IMG/VR virus record: IMGVR_UViG_3300020446_001812
Location: 42,432 to 106,431 of that record
Direction: 5' to 3' (one strand)
Source: a virus
DNA: 64,000 nt
This document shows positions 34,704-42,356 of the stretch, one piece after another (position 1 is the stretch's first letter; each line of letters opens with the position of its first letter). Under the pieces are notes generated by a model. It made no database searches, was not told the origin of the DNA, and saw nothing but the letters and a program-made list of their open reading frames with translations. Position numbers and translations under genes: made by a program.

Positions 34704-34991
34704 CTTGTATTTCAAAAGTGGGCATGCCAAAGTGAAATAAGAAAGTTCTTTCGGATCTTCAAATCCTACTTTACAAACGGTTTCAACACCGCTATTAGTG
34801 CTTAAAGACATACTTTTTCCAACATAAAATCTTCCTTTTAGATTTTCTGTAATCCATTTTACAAGGCTTTGCTCTAAGTTATACTTTAAGGGCAAGTTTA
34901 TAAATTCACAATGCGGGCTAGGTAATTTTAGCCTACGTATTTCGAATAAATTATATGGATTAGGCTCTTTGACTTTCAGCATGGTCTTCAT
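34701..34991 (-). CDS. Hypothetical protein
   Basis: The 96-residue protein has no motif I recognise. It overlaps the 3' end of the VWA/peptidase gene by 32 bases in a different frame. LKLPSPHCEFINLPL and KGRFYVGKSMSLS could be beta strands. No strong ribosome binding site is seen, so translation is probably coupled to the upstream gene. Confidence 0.6.
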   Translation of the reverse strand: MKTMLKVKEPNPYNLFEIRRLKLPSPHCEFINLPLKYNLEQSLVKWITENLKGRFYVGKSMSLSTNSGVETVCKVGFEDPKELSYFTLACPLLKYK

Positions 34992-36285
34992 AGTGTGTAG
35001 TTATTCCAAACGGTGCTTGTAAATTTCTGTCTCTGTTTGAATGAATTACAAATACAGTTTCACAATAGTTTTCGTCACCCCAACTATCCCAAGGATAGCC
35101 ATCAGTAAACATAATAAATTTTTTAGGTTGGATATCATTTTCTTTCATATAATTAAAATTACAATCAAAGTCAGTGCCACCGCCACCCATTATTTCATAG
35201 TCCATTAAATCTTCGCCGCCATCTGCAGTGAATTCTTGTTCATTATAAACCTTTGTATCAAAACACCATAAAACAATTTTGTAATCTTTATATTGATCCA
35301 TGATACCTTTTACTTCTGATAAAAAGTCTTTACCCTGTGCATTACCAATTGAGCCACTCATATCAATTCCGATAGCAAGATCAATACTTTCGTCAAAATT
35401 CATACCGGGTAAAACAGCACCAGTATGCCATCCTTTTCTTGATGGCCTCATAAATGTGTAATCAGTTTTAATTGTTGATTGTATCTGCTGGCGTAATATT
35501 TCTCTCCAATTCATTTTAGGTTCAGTAAGTTCTTTAATCATACGTTGCACTTCTGCTGGTGTATTTCCTGCACCTGCGGCCTGTGCGGCACTAAGCATTC
35601 CTTCTTTAATTTCGTCTTTGATCTTACGCATTTCTTCCTTAGAATACTTAGGTTTCTTTTTGCTTACATTATTACCATTTGCATCTTTTTCTTCGCCTGC
35701 ATCTCCATCACCTTCTTCATCACCTAATCCATCAAGGTGTTCATCTAACATTTCACCTAATTGTTTAAGGAATTCTTCTCCGTTCTTTTTAGCAATTTCA
35801 TATATATCATCGTATACTTCTTCTGAAATCCAACCATCATATTTAAAATCTTGATAACAATCAACAATCTTAGGTTTTTCACCAATTCGATCTCTTACAA
35901 GCAAATTGTTAACAATATAATCAGCGGCAATATTATAGATCATTGGATTTCTATCTTCTCTACGCATCAAATGATCAAATACACAATGTAATATTTCATG
36001 TGCAATAACAAATTCAATCTCTTTGTTGTTCATTGCATTGAAAAATTGTGTATTGAAGTATAAATTTCTACCATCAACTGCGGCAGTTGGCAACCAATCA
36101 TCAGCGGCAACAATACGTAAACGAGTTGCCATATTTCCAAAGAATGGATGCCTTAGTAGTAAACCTACTCTTGCAACAATTATTCTATCAAGAACCTCTA
36201 TTCTCATTTCTTCTAATTGTTCTTGAGTAATATTTGGGTCTGGGGACCAGTTCTTTAATTTGCTTGCTGTATCTTTTGTACTCAT
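34960..36285 (-). CDS. VWA/metallopeptidase-like protein (DUF2201 type)
   Basis: I place the start at the ATG of 36,285 since AGAAGG ends 9 bases before it; an ATG at 36,294 directly abuts that sequence. The N-terminal domain has HEILHCVFDH, a zinc-peptidase-like HExxH with a following His. The C-terminal half is a von Willebrand A domain with DMSGS (MIDAS DxSxS) and GGGGTDF. Between is an acidic linker (DGDAGEEKDANG). Such proteins pair with MoxR ATPases, as here with the gene just upstream, and are widespread in marine T4-like phages. The pair may remodel a protein complex during infection. Confidence 0.85.
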   Translation of the reverse strand: MSTKDTASKLKNWSPDPNITQEQLEEMRIEVLDRIIVARVGLLLRHPFFGNMATRLRIVAADDWLPTAAVDGRNLYFNTQFFNAMNNKEIEFVIAHEILHCVFDHLMRREDRNPMIYNIAADYIVNNLLVRDRIGEKPKIVDCYQDFKYDGWISEEVYDDIYEIAKKNGEEFLKQLGEMLDEHLDGLGDEEGDGDAGEEKDANGNNVSKKKPKYSKEEMRKIKDEIKEGMLSAAQAAGAGNTPAEVQRMIKELTEPKMNWREILRQQIQSTIKTDYTFMRPSRKGWHTGAVLPGMNFDESIDLAIGIDMSGSIGNAQGKDFLSEVKGIMDQYKDYKIVLWCFDTKVYNEQEFTADGGEDLMDYEIMGGGGTDFDCNFNYMKENDIQPKKFIMFTDGYPWDSWGDENYCETVFVIHSNRDRNLQAPFGITTHYEDHAESQRA

Positions 36286-36313
36286 CAGTGCCATCCTTCT
36301 AAGTTATACATTT

Positions 36314-36342
36314 ACTATAGCAATATTTACTATAAAAGTCAA
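36314..36342 (-). promoter_or_regulatory. Sigma70-type promoter for VWA gene
   Basis: On the - strand TTGACT (36,337-36,342), a 17-base spacer, and TATAGT (36,314-36,319) lie between the terminator of the MoxR gene and the VWA/peptidase start. The predicted start point is near 36,307, giving a leader of about 20 bases with AGAAGG. Confidence 0.8.
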
Positions 36343-36345
36343 GAG

Positions 36346-36372
36346 AAAAAGGACGTTTTGGAGAGATCGTCC
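36346..36372 (-). terminator. Rho-independent terminator after MoxR gene
   Basis: On the - strand GGACG (36,368-36,372) and CGTCC (36,351-36,355) form a 5-bp stem around a 12-base loop, followed directly by five T. It lies 13 bases past the MoxR stop and just ahead of the VWA promoter. Confidence 0.7.
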
Positions 36373-36384
36373 AACTCTTTCATG

Positions 36385-37476
36385 TTACACCTGTTGTGCG
36401 GCTGTGATATACTTGCCAAATCTATCATGAAATTCATCAAAACATGCAACTTCATCTGGATCAATTGGCAACGAATATTGTGTAAGAGCAAGTTTTATAC
36501 CCATTACAACCAATTCTGTATCGAAGTTATCCATTGCAAATCTTAAGAAATTGTTAACCTTGTCATCAAATTTCTTATCATTTTTATTAGATGCTTCTTT
36601 CAGTTCGTAGCAGAGTGAGACTGTTAAGGAATACATGGCACTGATTTCTTTAGCCTTCATCTCTTTTACTTTGCCGTCCAAAATATGTGTTGGGTTAGGC
36701 ATTGTTGCCGCAACCTTACGGTGTGCCATAAATTTTACTGCTAGGCCTTCGCCAACAGCACCACTTACCAAATCGGTAGTAGTTTGTTCGTCATCGTCAT
36801 CTTCAAGTAATTCTGAAACAAACGACCAGGAACGAGGTGTAGCAAAAGAACGACTAGGACTTTTTGGGTCAAAGTCATATAAGTCTTTCTTTGCAAAAGT
36901 CAAATAACCAACAACATCTGAATGTATGTTGTTCTGTGGTGCAACAGCCCATGCAAACCAATCATCAAAATCAACACGTAACTCTAAGTGTACAAATCTA
37001 TTTGCTAACGGAGCAGGCATTCTATAAGTAACACCTTTGTCAGCTTCTCGGTTACCAGCCGCTACAATAAGTACGTTATCTGGTAAATTATATTGTCCAA
37101 CTTTTCTATTTAGGATTAATTGATACGCTGCCGCTTGTACTGCCGGTGCCGCAGAGTTCATTTCATCTAAGAACAAAATAATATTTTTATATTTTTTTGC
37201 TAATTCTGCTGTTGGTAGTTCTTGTGGAGGTGCCCACATCATGCAGTTATCATTTGCCGCATAATATGGAATACCTTTAATATCTGTAGGTTCCCAAAGT
37301 GATAATCTTATATCAATTACAAGTGATTCCATTGAATCACCAATCTGGTGAATAATATCAGATTTACCAATACCTGGAGGACCCCATAAAAATATAGGAC
37401 GTTTTTTCTTAAATGCCCTAATAATACTTTTCTTTGCTCCATTAGGAGTAACAGTTCTAAGTGCCGTAGATTCCAT
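36385..37476 (-). CDS. MoxR-type AAA+ ATPase
   Basis: LWGPPGIGKSD is Walker A, IILFLDEMNSA is Walker B with an Asn-containing sensor region, and VAAGNREADKGVTY followed by PAPLANRFVHLELR gives sensor 1 and the arginine-finger region. I prefer the ATG at 37,476 with AGAGG 8 bases upstream over an ATG at 37,509 that lacks a site. MoxR ATPases act as chaperones with VWA partners, and the next gene in transcription order is exactly that. A promoter lies upstream and a terminator downstream, so this gene can be its own unit. Confidence 0.9.
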   Translation of the reverse strand: MESTALRTVTPNGAKKSIIRAFKKKRPIFLWGPPGIGKSDIIHQIGDSMESLVIDIRLSLWEPTDIKGIPYYAANDNCMMWAPPQELPTAELAKKYKNIILFLDEMNSAAPAVQAAAYQLILNRKVGQYNLPDNVLIVAAGNREADKGVTYRMPAPLANRFVHLELRVDFDDWFAWAVAPQNNIHSDVVGYLTFAKKDLYDFDPKSPSRSFATPRSWSFVSELLEDDDDEQTTTDLVSGAVGEGLAVKFMAHRKVAATMPNPTHILDGKVKEMKAKEISAMYSLTVSLCYELKEASNKNDKKFDDKVNNFLRFAMDNFDTELVVMGIKLALTQYSLPIDPDEVACFDEFHDRFGKYITAAQQV

Positions 37477-37532
37477 TGTGTATTCCTCTTCTTTGTTTAA
37501 CAGTGCCATATCTTATTTCTAAGTATGTATAT

Positions 37533-37561
37533 AATATAACACCGTTTGAAGTAAAGGTCAA
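37533..37561 (-). promoter_or_regulatory. Sigma70-type promoter for MoxR gene
   Basis: On the - strand TTGACC (37,556-37,561), 17 bases, TATATT (37,533-37,538). The -35 box starts directly after the stop codon of the preceding gene. The predicted start point is near 37,526. Confidence 0.8.
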
Positions 37562-37562
37562 C

Positions 37563-37955
37563 CTATTTTGGTACTTTTTTTTGTCTTGTGAGTGCTTTTT
37601 GGAGACCGTATTTGCGTACATCTCCGCTAAAAAGACTTAATTCCATAGCCTTTTTTTCGTTGGTGACTATTATACCTTTTCTATCAAGGTAATATGGACA
37701 ATCTATAAAATTATCCATCCATATTAGAGTATTTGTAGTCAATTCAAAATTTGCAGGATAAGGTATTTGATATGTTTGTAGATCTAAAGTTTCTTTAATA
37801 AAGTCGTATCCTACATCTGTAAGTCTTAATCCACCACTATCTTTTGATCTTGTATTTTGCCACCACAAAGGTAAGTATTCTTTTACAGATAATTCACTTA
37901 CACTTTTACCGGATTGTTTTAAAAATACCTTGGTGTATGTTTCTTTCCAGTTCAT
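37563..37955 (-). CDS. Conserved phage hypothetical protein
   Basis: The protein of 130 residues carries LPLWWQNTRSKDSGGLRLT and DCPYYL, followed by LFSGDVRKYGLQKAL. I recognise the general pattern from a conserved protein of unknown function in T4-like cyanophages. No catalytic motif is evident. It overlaps the upstream gene by 4 bases. Confidence 0.7.
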   Translation of the reverse strand: MNWKETYTKVFLKQSGKSVSELSVKEYLPLWWQNTRSKDSGGLRLTDVGYDFIKETLDLQTYQIPYPANFELTTNTLIWMDNFIDCPYYLDRKGIIVTNEKKAMELSLFSGDVRKYGLQKALTRQKKVPK

Positions 37956-38242
37956 TCTTCCGTCACAGTTTCACCGCTTGTTAATTTTACAACTGTAAAT
38001 TTATCAGAATTAAAAAGATTATTTAATTTACTTGCTAAATTATGGGCATGTCCAGGATTAGAAAAACTGGTTTTTTTATATTTGGGTCCTGGATAACTAG
38101 TAAGAACATTTGAGCTTTTCAAGTTAAATGGAGCATTATCATAAAATACTGCCCATATTGCTTCTGCTTGTAAAACTTGTTCTGCTTTATATGTTTTTTT
38201 ATCAATATATTCAACAAGCACTGTTGGCTTCGGTCTACTCAT
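37952..38242 (-). CDS. Hypothetical protein
   Basis: The 96-residue basic protein (VEYIDKKTYKAEQVLQAEAIW, KKTSFSNPGHAHNLASKLN) has no family that I know. AAAGGA lies ahead of its ATG, and a GATAAATA late octamer with the conserved TATGCGTACTTAATAAA flank precedes it. It heads the short series that ends at 37,563. Confidence 0.65.
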   Translation of the reverse strand: MSRPKPTVLVEYIDKKTYKAEQVLQAEAIWAVFYDNAPFNLKSSNVLTSYPGPKYKKTSFSNPGHAHNLASKLNNLFNSDKFTVVKLTSGETVTEE

Positions 38243-38268
38243 ATGCGTTCCTTTATTAAGTACGCATA

Positions 38269-38276
38269 TATTTATC
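38269..38276 (-). promoter_or_regulatory. Late-type promoter octamer GATAAATA with conserved flank
   Basis: The - strand reads GATAAATA followed by TATGCGTACTTAATAAA and then GGA. Fourteen bases of it (38,261-38,274) are identical to 34,690-34,703. Confidence 0.6.
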
Positions 38277-38281
38277 TCTTT

Positions 38282-38521
38282 TTACCAGCCTGTGCCGCCA
38301 TCCATGTTAATACTTACAACTTCTTCATTAGTCTTTTTAGCAATTAACGTTTCTAAATCACCATTTAATCTAGTCATAACAATGCCTAGTGTAAATGCAA
38401 GATTTTTAGCTTGTTGTATATTTAATTTTATTTCTTTTTCTTGTCCTGCATCTGCACTTTTAACTTGAGCAATAAATTGTTGTATTGGAGATGTGTTTAA
38501 TGGACTATTTTGCGTTGACAC
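38282..38521 (-). CDS. Small hypothetical protein
   Basis: Translation starts at GTG (38,521) with GGAG 7 bases upstream, overlapping the preceding gene by 17 bases. The 79 residues are helical (NIQQAKNLAFTLGIVMTRLNGDLETLIA) and end in a flexible Gly/Trp tail. Similar short helical proteins occur in marine T4-like phages; the function is unknown. Confidence 0.65.
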   Translation of the reverse strand: MSTQNSPLNTSPIQQFIAQVKSADAGQEKEIKLNIQQAKNLAFTLGIVMTRLNGDLETLIAKKTNEEVVSINMDGGTGW

Positions 38522-38969
38522 GTGATAACTCCGTTCTCATTTCCAACTCAGTCTTAAATGGACCTTCATAATTATATCTTTCAATTGTAATTAATTTAGG
38601 ACAAAAACTTTTTACCCAACCTTTTTCAAATTGTATACAATAATAGCCTGCACAATATAAACTTTTAGACTTTTTGCTTTTTGTAAACAACGGCAATTTT
38701 CTTTTTACATCAAACATACTATTATAAGGATGTGTGCTTGTTGGAAATGTGTTTACTTCTTTAGTAGGTTTAGATTCTTTAATTTCTAATTGTTGCCAGC
38801 TTACACTTGTCTGTAGTGTTTTTTCTAAATCATTTGTATCGTTAAAAAATCTACTGCCAGATGCATCACTCAACATATATTGTTCGTCATTAAAACTTAT
38901 TGTTCCAATATTTTGACCTTTATCTTGAACAATCCAGAATTTATTTTTTACTATTTCTTTTGCATTCAT
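38505..38969 (-). CDS. Conserved phage hypothetical protein
   Basis: The protein begins with KFWIVQDKGQNIGTISFNDE, a beta-rich segment, and ends with YCAGYYCIQFEKGWVKSFCPK, where four Cys/Tyr-rich positions may bind a metal or form a small domain. It is 154 residues long and overlaps the exonuclease stop by 4 bases. I do not know its function; the position next to the exonuclease suggests a replication-linked role. Confidence 0.65.
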   Translation of the reverse strand: MNAKEIVKNKFWIVQDKGQNIGTISFNDEQYMLSDASGSRFFNDTNDLEKTLQTSVSWQQLEIKESKPTKEVNTFPTSTHPYNSMFDVKRKLPLFTKSKKSKSLYCAGYYCIQFEKGWVKSFCPKLITIERYNYEGPFKTELEMRTELSRVNAK

Positions 38970-39955
38970 ATAGGATACCTCGCTTGTAATGGTTCTGAAT
39001 ACTGACCTGCGTTATCTGCGATGCGTTGCATATCCCATTTAGCACAGAATTTCATAAGACGCATGCCAACTTGACTAATATCTTTTGGTGTCATATGTTC
39101 TTCAACAACATCATTTATAATACTTCTGATATTACCTGGCTGTGCAGTCAAGTCACATAGTATTACATTTCTATTATAATCATCTAGTACACGATGTTCG
39201 TCACCGTTATGATCTACCCAACGTTGAAGCATTAAATTATTCCAGTTGTAACCTTTTGTGTCCTTATCTGCGTATGCTTCAATAAGTCCTACTTTGTTAC
39301 GAGTCCCTTTCTTACGTACACCAGGATAAGCACTGAATACATTATCGCTAGTATCACCACGCATGCACTTCTCAAACAACATAAAAGCAGGATCAGGTGC
39401 AAGCCTAGGCTCGCCAGTTTTCTTATCTATTACAGGCTGTTTCTTCTTGTCATCAAAATAACCTTCATGTGTAATAATTGTATTGCTAACACCATTGTAC
39501 TGTTTTACGTTAGGTGCAATAAGTTGTGCAAAGTCGCCATCAGTAGAAATAATCACATGATTATCATTAGGATGTGCTTGTATCCAACCTGCAATAAGAT
39601 CATCTGCTTCTAGCTGTGGATGATGCATCATTGTACAATTTGTTTTTGTACCTACAAACTCTTTGAACTCGTCAAATATTTCCCAAAATACTTTATCTTC
39701 ATCTGCTTGTGCAGGAGTCATTGCATCACGTGTTTCTTGTCTATTGCGTTTGTAGGGCTCATAAAAATCTTTACGCCAACTGCGTCCTTCTAGGCAAAAT
39801 ACAACATGATCTGCGTCAAAGTCATTCCACGCTTTCTTAACACTGTTCAAAGTAATATGTAGTGCCATTCCTACTTTTGTATCTAGGTCACCACGTACAA
39901 CGTGTCTTGCACGGAAAAAAGTATTTGCTGTGTCTACTAATATGTATGTATTCAT
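38966..39955 (-). CDS. 5'-3' exonuclease / RNase H-like (FEN family)
   Basis: The acidic residues of FEN/PIN nucleases are clear: ILVDTANTFFR (5-15), HHPQLEADDLIAGW, IISTDGDFAQL and CMRGDTSDNVFSAYPGVRKKG, the last also showing the helix-hairpin-helix region. At 329 residues it corresponds to T4 RNase H (Rnh), which removes RNA primers and processes Okazaki fragments. A TTGACA-N17-TATATT promoter lies about 40 bases upstream within the preceding gene, so it can be expressed early. Confidence 0.85.
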   Translation of the reverse strand: MNTYILVDTANTFFRARHVVRGDLDTKVGMALHITLNSVKKAWNDFDADHVVFCLEGRSWRKDFYEPYKRNRQETRDAMTPAQADEDKVFWEIFDEFKEFVGTKTNCTMMHHPQLEADDLIAGWIQAHPNDNHVIISTDGDFAQLIAPNVKQYNGVSNTIITHEGYFDDKKKQPVIDKKTGEPRLAPDPAFMLFEKCMRGDTSDNVFSAYPGVRKKGTRNKVGLIEAYADKDTKGYNWNNLMLQRWVDHNGDEHRVLDDYNRNVILCDLTAQPGNIRSIINDVVEEHMTPKDISQVGMRLMKFCAKWDMQRIADNAGQYSEPLQARYPI

Positions 39956-40338
39956 GATACTGAACTCTTGCCTTTGTCTATTGGTATAACATTAATATAA
40001 CCCATTTCACGTGCTGTGTCAAGTCCTTGTTCGCCCAAAACCTGCATTGCTATTGTTTTGAACCATGCATCAACAATATCTTCTTGCTTTTCACCTGTAT
40101 AACCTGCATCAATTAGTTCTTCTATAAATTCATTGTTCCAATCTAATTCAAAAAATCCGTTCTTAATATCATCTGGATTAATTTGTGTATCTAAGACTGC
40201 AACCCAAGGTTCGCCTTTACTAGTTGCTTCAGCTTTTTCTTTGGCAAGGATATCTCTACGTTGTTCTTCTGTAGTTTTTTTTGGTTGCATAATCTTAGGT
40301 TGTATACCTATTGCTTTTTTTAATTTATTCCAATCCAT
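39952..40338 (-). CDS. Conserved phage hypothetical protein
   Basis: I take the ATG at 40,338, which overlaps the stop of a small gene as TAATG, rather than a TTG two codons upstream. The 128-residue protein has a helical, Lys/Glu-rich start, then WVAVLDTQINPDDIKNGFFE and LDWNNEFIEELIDAGY, which resemble a conserved protein of T4-like cyanophages that often sits between replication and QueE genes. The function is unknown. Confidence 0.7.
   Translation of the reverse strand: MDWNKLKKAIGIQPKIMQPKKTTEEQRRDILAKEKAEATSKGEPWVAVLDTQINPDDIKNGFFELDWNNEFIEELIDAGYTGEKQEDIVDAWFKTIAMQVLGEQGLDTAREMGYINVIPIDKGKSSVS
39994..40022 (-). promoter_or_regulatory. Sigma70-type promoter before exonuclease gene
   Basis: On the - strand TTGACA (40,017-40,022), 17 bases, TATATT (39,994-39,999), inside the end of the upstream gene. 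The predicted start point near 39,987 leaves a leader of about 32 bases. Confidence 0.7.
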
Positions 40339-40448
40339 TACCAACCTGCCTTTCTTATTGCATCGGAAGGATCTTTTATTTCTGCCTTCATTGCTTTCTC
40401 ATGTTGTTTGTTTTTGTATTCATTGTCATATCTAGGTTCCCCAGGCAT
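40338..40448 (-). CDS. Very small hypothetical protein (36 residues)
   Basis: An ATG at 40,448 inside the end of QueE opens a 36-residue frame (MPGEPRYDNEYKNKQHEKAM...) that fills the gap to the next gene and ends in a TAATG overlap with it. The tail IKDPSDAIRKAGW looks like real coding sequence. The frame is open for a longer way upstream within queE, but that part is a shadow. No strong ribosome binding site is seen. Confidence 0.5.
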   Translation of the reverse strand: MPGEPRYDNEYKNKQHEKAMKAEIKDPSDAIRKAGW

Positions 40449-41361
40449 TCCCGAATAAGCTGATGTGGAGTCTTGGTGTGAATCGCCAACCTCGCTCCAT
40501 ACATGCTTCTGCAACGTCTTTAACATTGAGATTATACTCTTCCGAACGTCCGCCAAGCGGCATAAGATATACCGGACATTGTACCCCGGCACCTCTATAC
40601 GCCTCCACAGCTCTTGTAACTTCGTCAAAGTCATCTTGAGTAGCGACAACAAACTTAAGATAGATGTCACTACCAGCAACACGACTATACTGCAAAGCAA
40701 CATCAGGCTTAATAGCAGTATCCCAAGGTTCTCCGCTAACTGCAAGTTTCGGGGAACAACTCCAAGTGACTTCAAACCGACTTTGATCTGTGAGATACTC
40801 AAAGAACTCTGGGTGTAGAGTTTGTGTAGTATTTGTTTCAAATGTAACATTTTTTAGATCTCGCATACGTGGATGTTCGAACAAGTCAATATACAGCCTC
40901 TGCCACGCTAACAAAGGCTCTCCACCTGTCATTATCAAATGTATGTCTTGTCCATTGTCTTGTGTCCACTTACTATTAGGCGTAAGCGATAACAAATGTT
41001 CAACCACTTCATCTACTGTCCTTAGCATATTGAAATGTTTGAATTCTGGGTATATACTTGCATAAGTATCACAACCTGTATGTACAATAGGTAAGTCGTT
41101 AAACTCTTTTGTAGTTTGATGTACACCTTTATCAAGAAGATCCTTTACTTCATCATTATATCTTTTGCCTTCTTTGTGCAAAGTCCAACGATCTTTTTTC
41201 TCACCTGTACCAAAGTTCATACAACGAAAGTTACAACCAAAAGTACGTAGAAATACACTAGGTACTCCTACAAATTTACCTTCACCTTGTACACTATAAA
41301 ATGCTTCAGAATATCTTAATTGTTTAACCTTTTGTTTAGGTCGTTCTAGAACGTCAATCAT
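40432..41361 (-). CDS. queE: 7-carboxy-7-deazaguanine synthase (QueE)
   Basis: SVQGEGKFVGVPSVFLRTFG is the hallmark opening of QueE radical SAM enzymes; the cluster starts as CNFRC (Cys43, Cys47), and LIMTGGEPLLAW is the AdoMet strand. In typical QueE the third Cys follows two residues later, in CDT-YA. Here the third position is Asn-Phe, and a matching GCDTYAS (Cys97) appears 49 residues later. An insert thus splits the motif. The enzyme converts 6-carboxytetrahydropterin to CDG. I prefer ATG 41,361 to the upstream TTG; it lies next to folE. Confidence 0.88.
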   Translation of the reverse strand: MIDVLERPKQKVKQLRYSEAFYSVQGEGKFVGVPSVFLRTFGCNFRCMNFGTGEKKDRWTLHKEGKRYNDEVKDLLDKGVHQTTKEFNDLPIVHTGCDTYASIYPEFKHFNMLRTVDEVVEHLLSLTPNSKWTQDNGQDIHLIMTGGEPLLAWQRLYIDLFEHPRMRDLKNVTFETNTTQTLHPEFFEYLTDQSRFEVTWSCSPKLAVSGEPWDTAIKPDVALQYSRVAGSDIYLKFVVATQDDFDEVTRAVEAYRGAGVQCPVYLMPLGGRSEEYNLNVKDVAEACMERGWRFTPRLHISLFGNAWGT

Positions 41362-41362
41362 T

Positions 41363-42052
41363 TTAGTTTCCGCAAGCAAATTCTTGTTGCAGTTTTACAT
41401 TATCTATAAACTCTTTTTTAGTTGCAGGATCTTGTTTGAAAGCACCACGCAATACTGTAGTTTGTGTCAAACTGCTCTTGGCTCTAATACCTCTGTTTTC
41501 ACAACAACCATGTGTCGCTTGTACATAAACACCTACATGTTCACTACCTGTCTGCTTTTGTATTTCATTAGCAATCATAACATTTAGTTCTTCTTGTAGT
41601 GTTCCTCGCATAGCACACCATTGTGCAATACGTGTATATTTACTCAAACCTAATAGCTTAGGACCAGCAATAATACCAATGTATGCTACACCTTTTACAG
41701 TTTGATGATGATGTGAACATAAACTTGTAAGTTCACTTCGTACAACCAACATACCTTCGTAACCATTTTCAATATAGTTAGGAAATGCACTTGGATTAGG
41801 CATAGGATCATAACGACCAGACATAATCTCATTGATATACATCTTAGCCATACGTCTTGCAGTATCAATACTGTTAGGATCTGTTTTAGTATCGATTAAC
41901 AACTTTTGCAATACGTTTTCAAAAGCAGGAATAGCTTCTTCAATAAGAGCTTCTTTATCACCCTTTTGAAGTACTTCGCTAATGTTATCATTAGCCCAGT
42001 ACCTTATACCTGCTTCTTCTAGTTTTTGTTTTATTTCATTTACTTTGCTCAA
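41363..42052 (-). CDS. folE: GTP cyclohydrolase I (FolE)
   Basis: SLCSHHHQTVKGVAYIGI and LLGLSKYTRIAQW, then ATHGCCENRGI, are the zinc (Cys-His-Cys) and active-site segments of type I GTP cyclohydrolase. The product, dihydroneopterin triphosphate, is the first precursor of preQ0. The start is a TTG (42,052) with GGAG upstream; no ATG lies near. A perfect sigma70 promoter precedes the gene, and queE follows with one base between stop and start. Confidence 0.92.
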   Translation of the reverse strand: MSKVNEIKQKLEEAGIRYWANDNISEVLQKGDKEALIEEAIPAFENVLQKLLIDTKTDPNSIDTARRMAKMYINEIMSGRYDPMPNPSAFPNYIENGYEGMLVVRSELTSLCSHHHQTVKGVAYIGIIAGPKLLGLSKYTRIAQWCAMRGTLQEELNVMIANEIQKQTGSEHVGVYVQATHGCCENRGIRAKSSLTQTTVLRGAFKQDPATKKEFIDNVKLQQEFACGN

Positions 42053-42097
42053 TTCAATTCTCCGAGTTATAGACGAGGATGTCTCATCATTGTGTTA

Positions 42098-42126
42098 ATT
42101 ATATGATATATTTAGGTTTTTGTCAA
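42098..42126 (-). promoter_or_regulatory. Perfect sigma70 promoter for folE-queE
   Basis: On the - strand TTGACA (42,121-42,126), 17 bases and TATAAT (42,098-42,103) match consensus throughout. The -35 box overlaps the stop codon of the upstream gene. The leader would be about 40 bases. Confidence 0.9.
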
Positions 42127-42356
42127 CCATTAAGTACAGTTTTATCGTCACCAAAATACTTATCAAGCATTTCTAAACGATCATGTGCAGATGCCAATTT
42201 GTCTAATTCTGCAATTACTGCTTCTGTAATATCAGAATGTTCACCTATACCTGCTGGCATAGTCCTATATACTTCAATATTTGCTCTGTGTACTGAAATT
42301 TCACCTTCAGCTTGTTTCCGAGCCGCTTCTAATAAAAGATCTCCTGCTTTAGCCAT
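42123..42356 (-). CDS. Small conserved phage protein
   Basis: The acidic 77-residue helical protein starts with AGDLLLEAARKQAEGEI and ends with LASAHDRLEMLDKYF. AGGAGG sits before its ATG. The layout is like a small conserved protein in T4-like cyanophages. No function is known to me; a position next to the glycosylase suggests DNA metabolism. Confidence 0.7.
   Translation of the reverse strand: MAKAGDLLLEAARKQAEGEISVHRANIEVYRTMPAGIGEHSDITEAVIAELDKLASAHDRLEMLDKYFGDDKTVLNG

Noticed and set aside
40450-40850. Open frame extending upstream from the 36-residue gene at 40,338 within queE
   Set aside because: It lies out of frame within the well-supported QueE coding sequence and has Leu/Ser-rich shadow composition; only the end beyond queE is considered.
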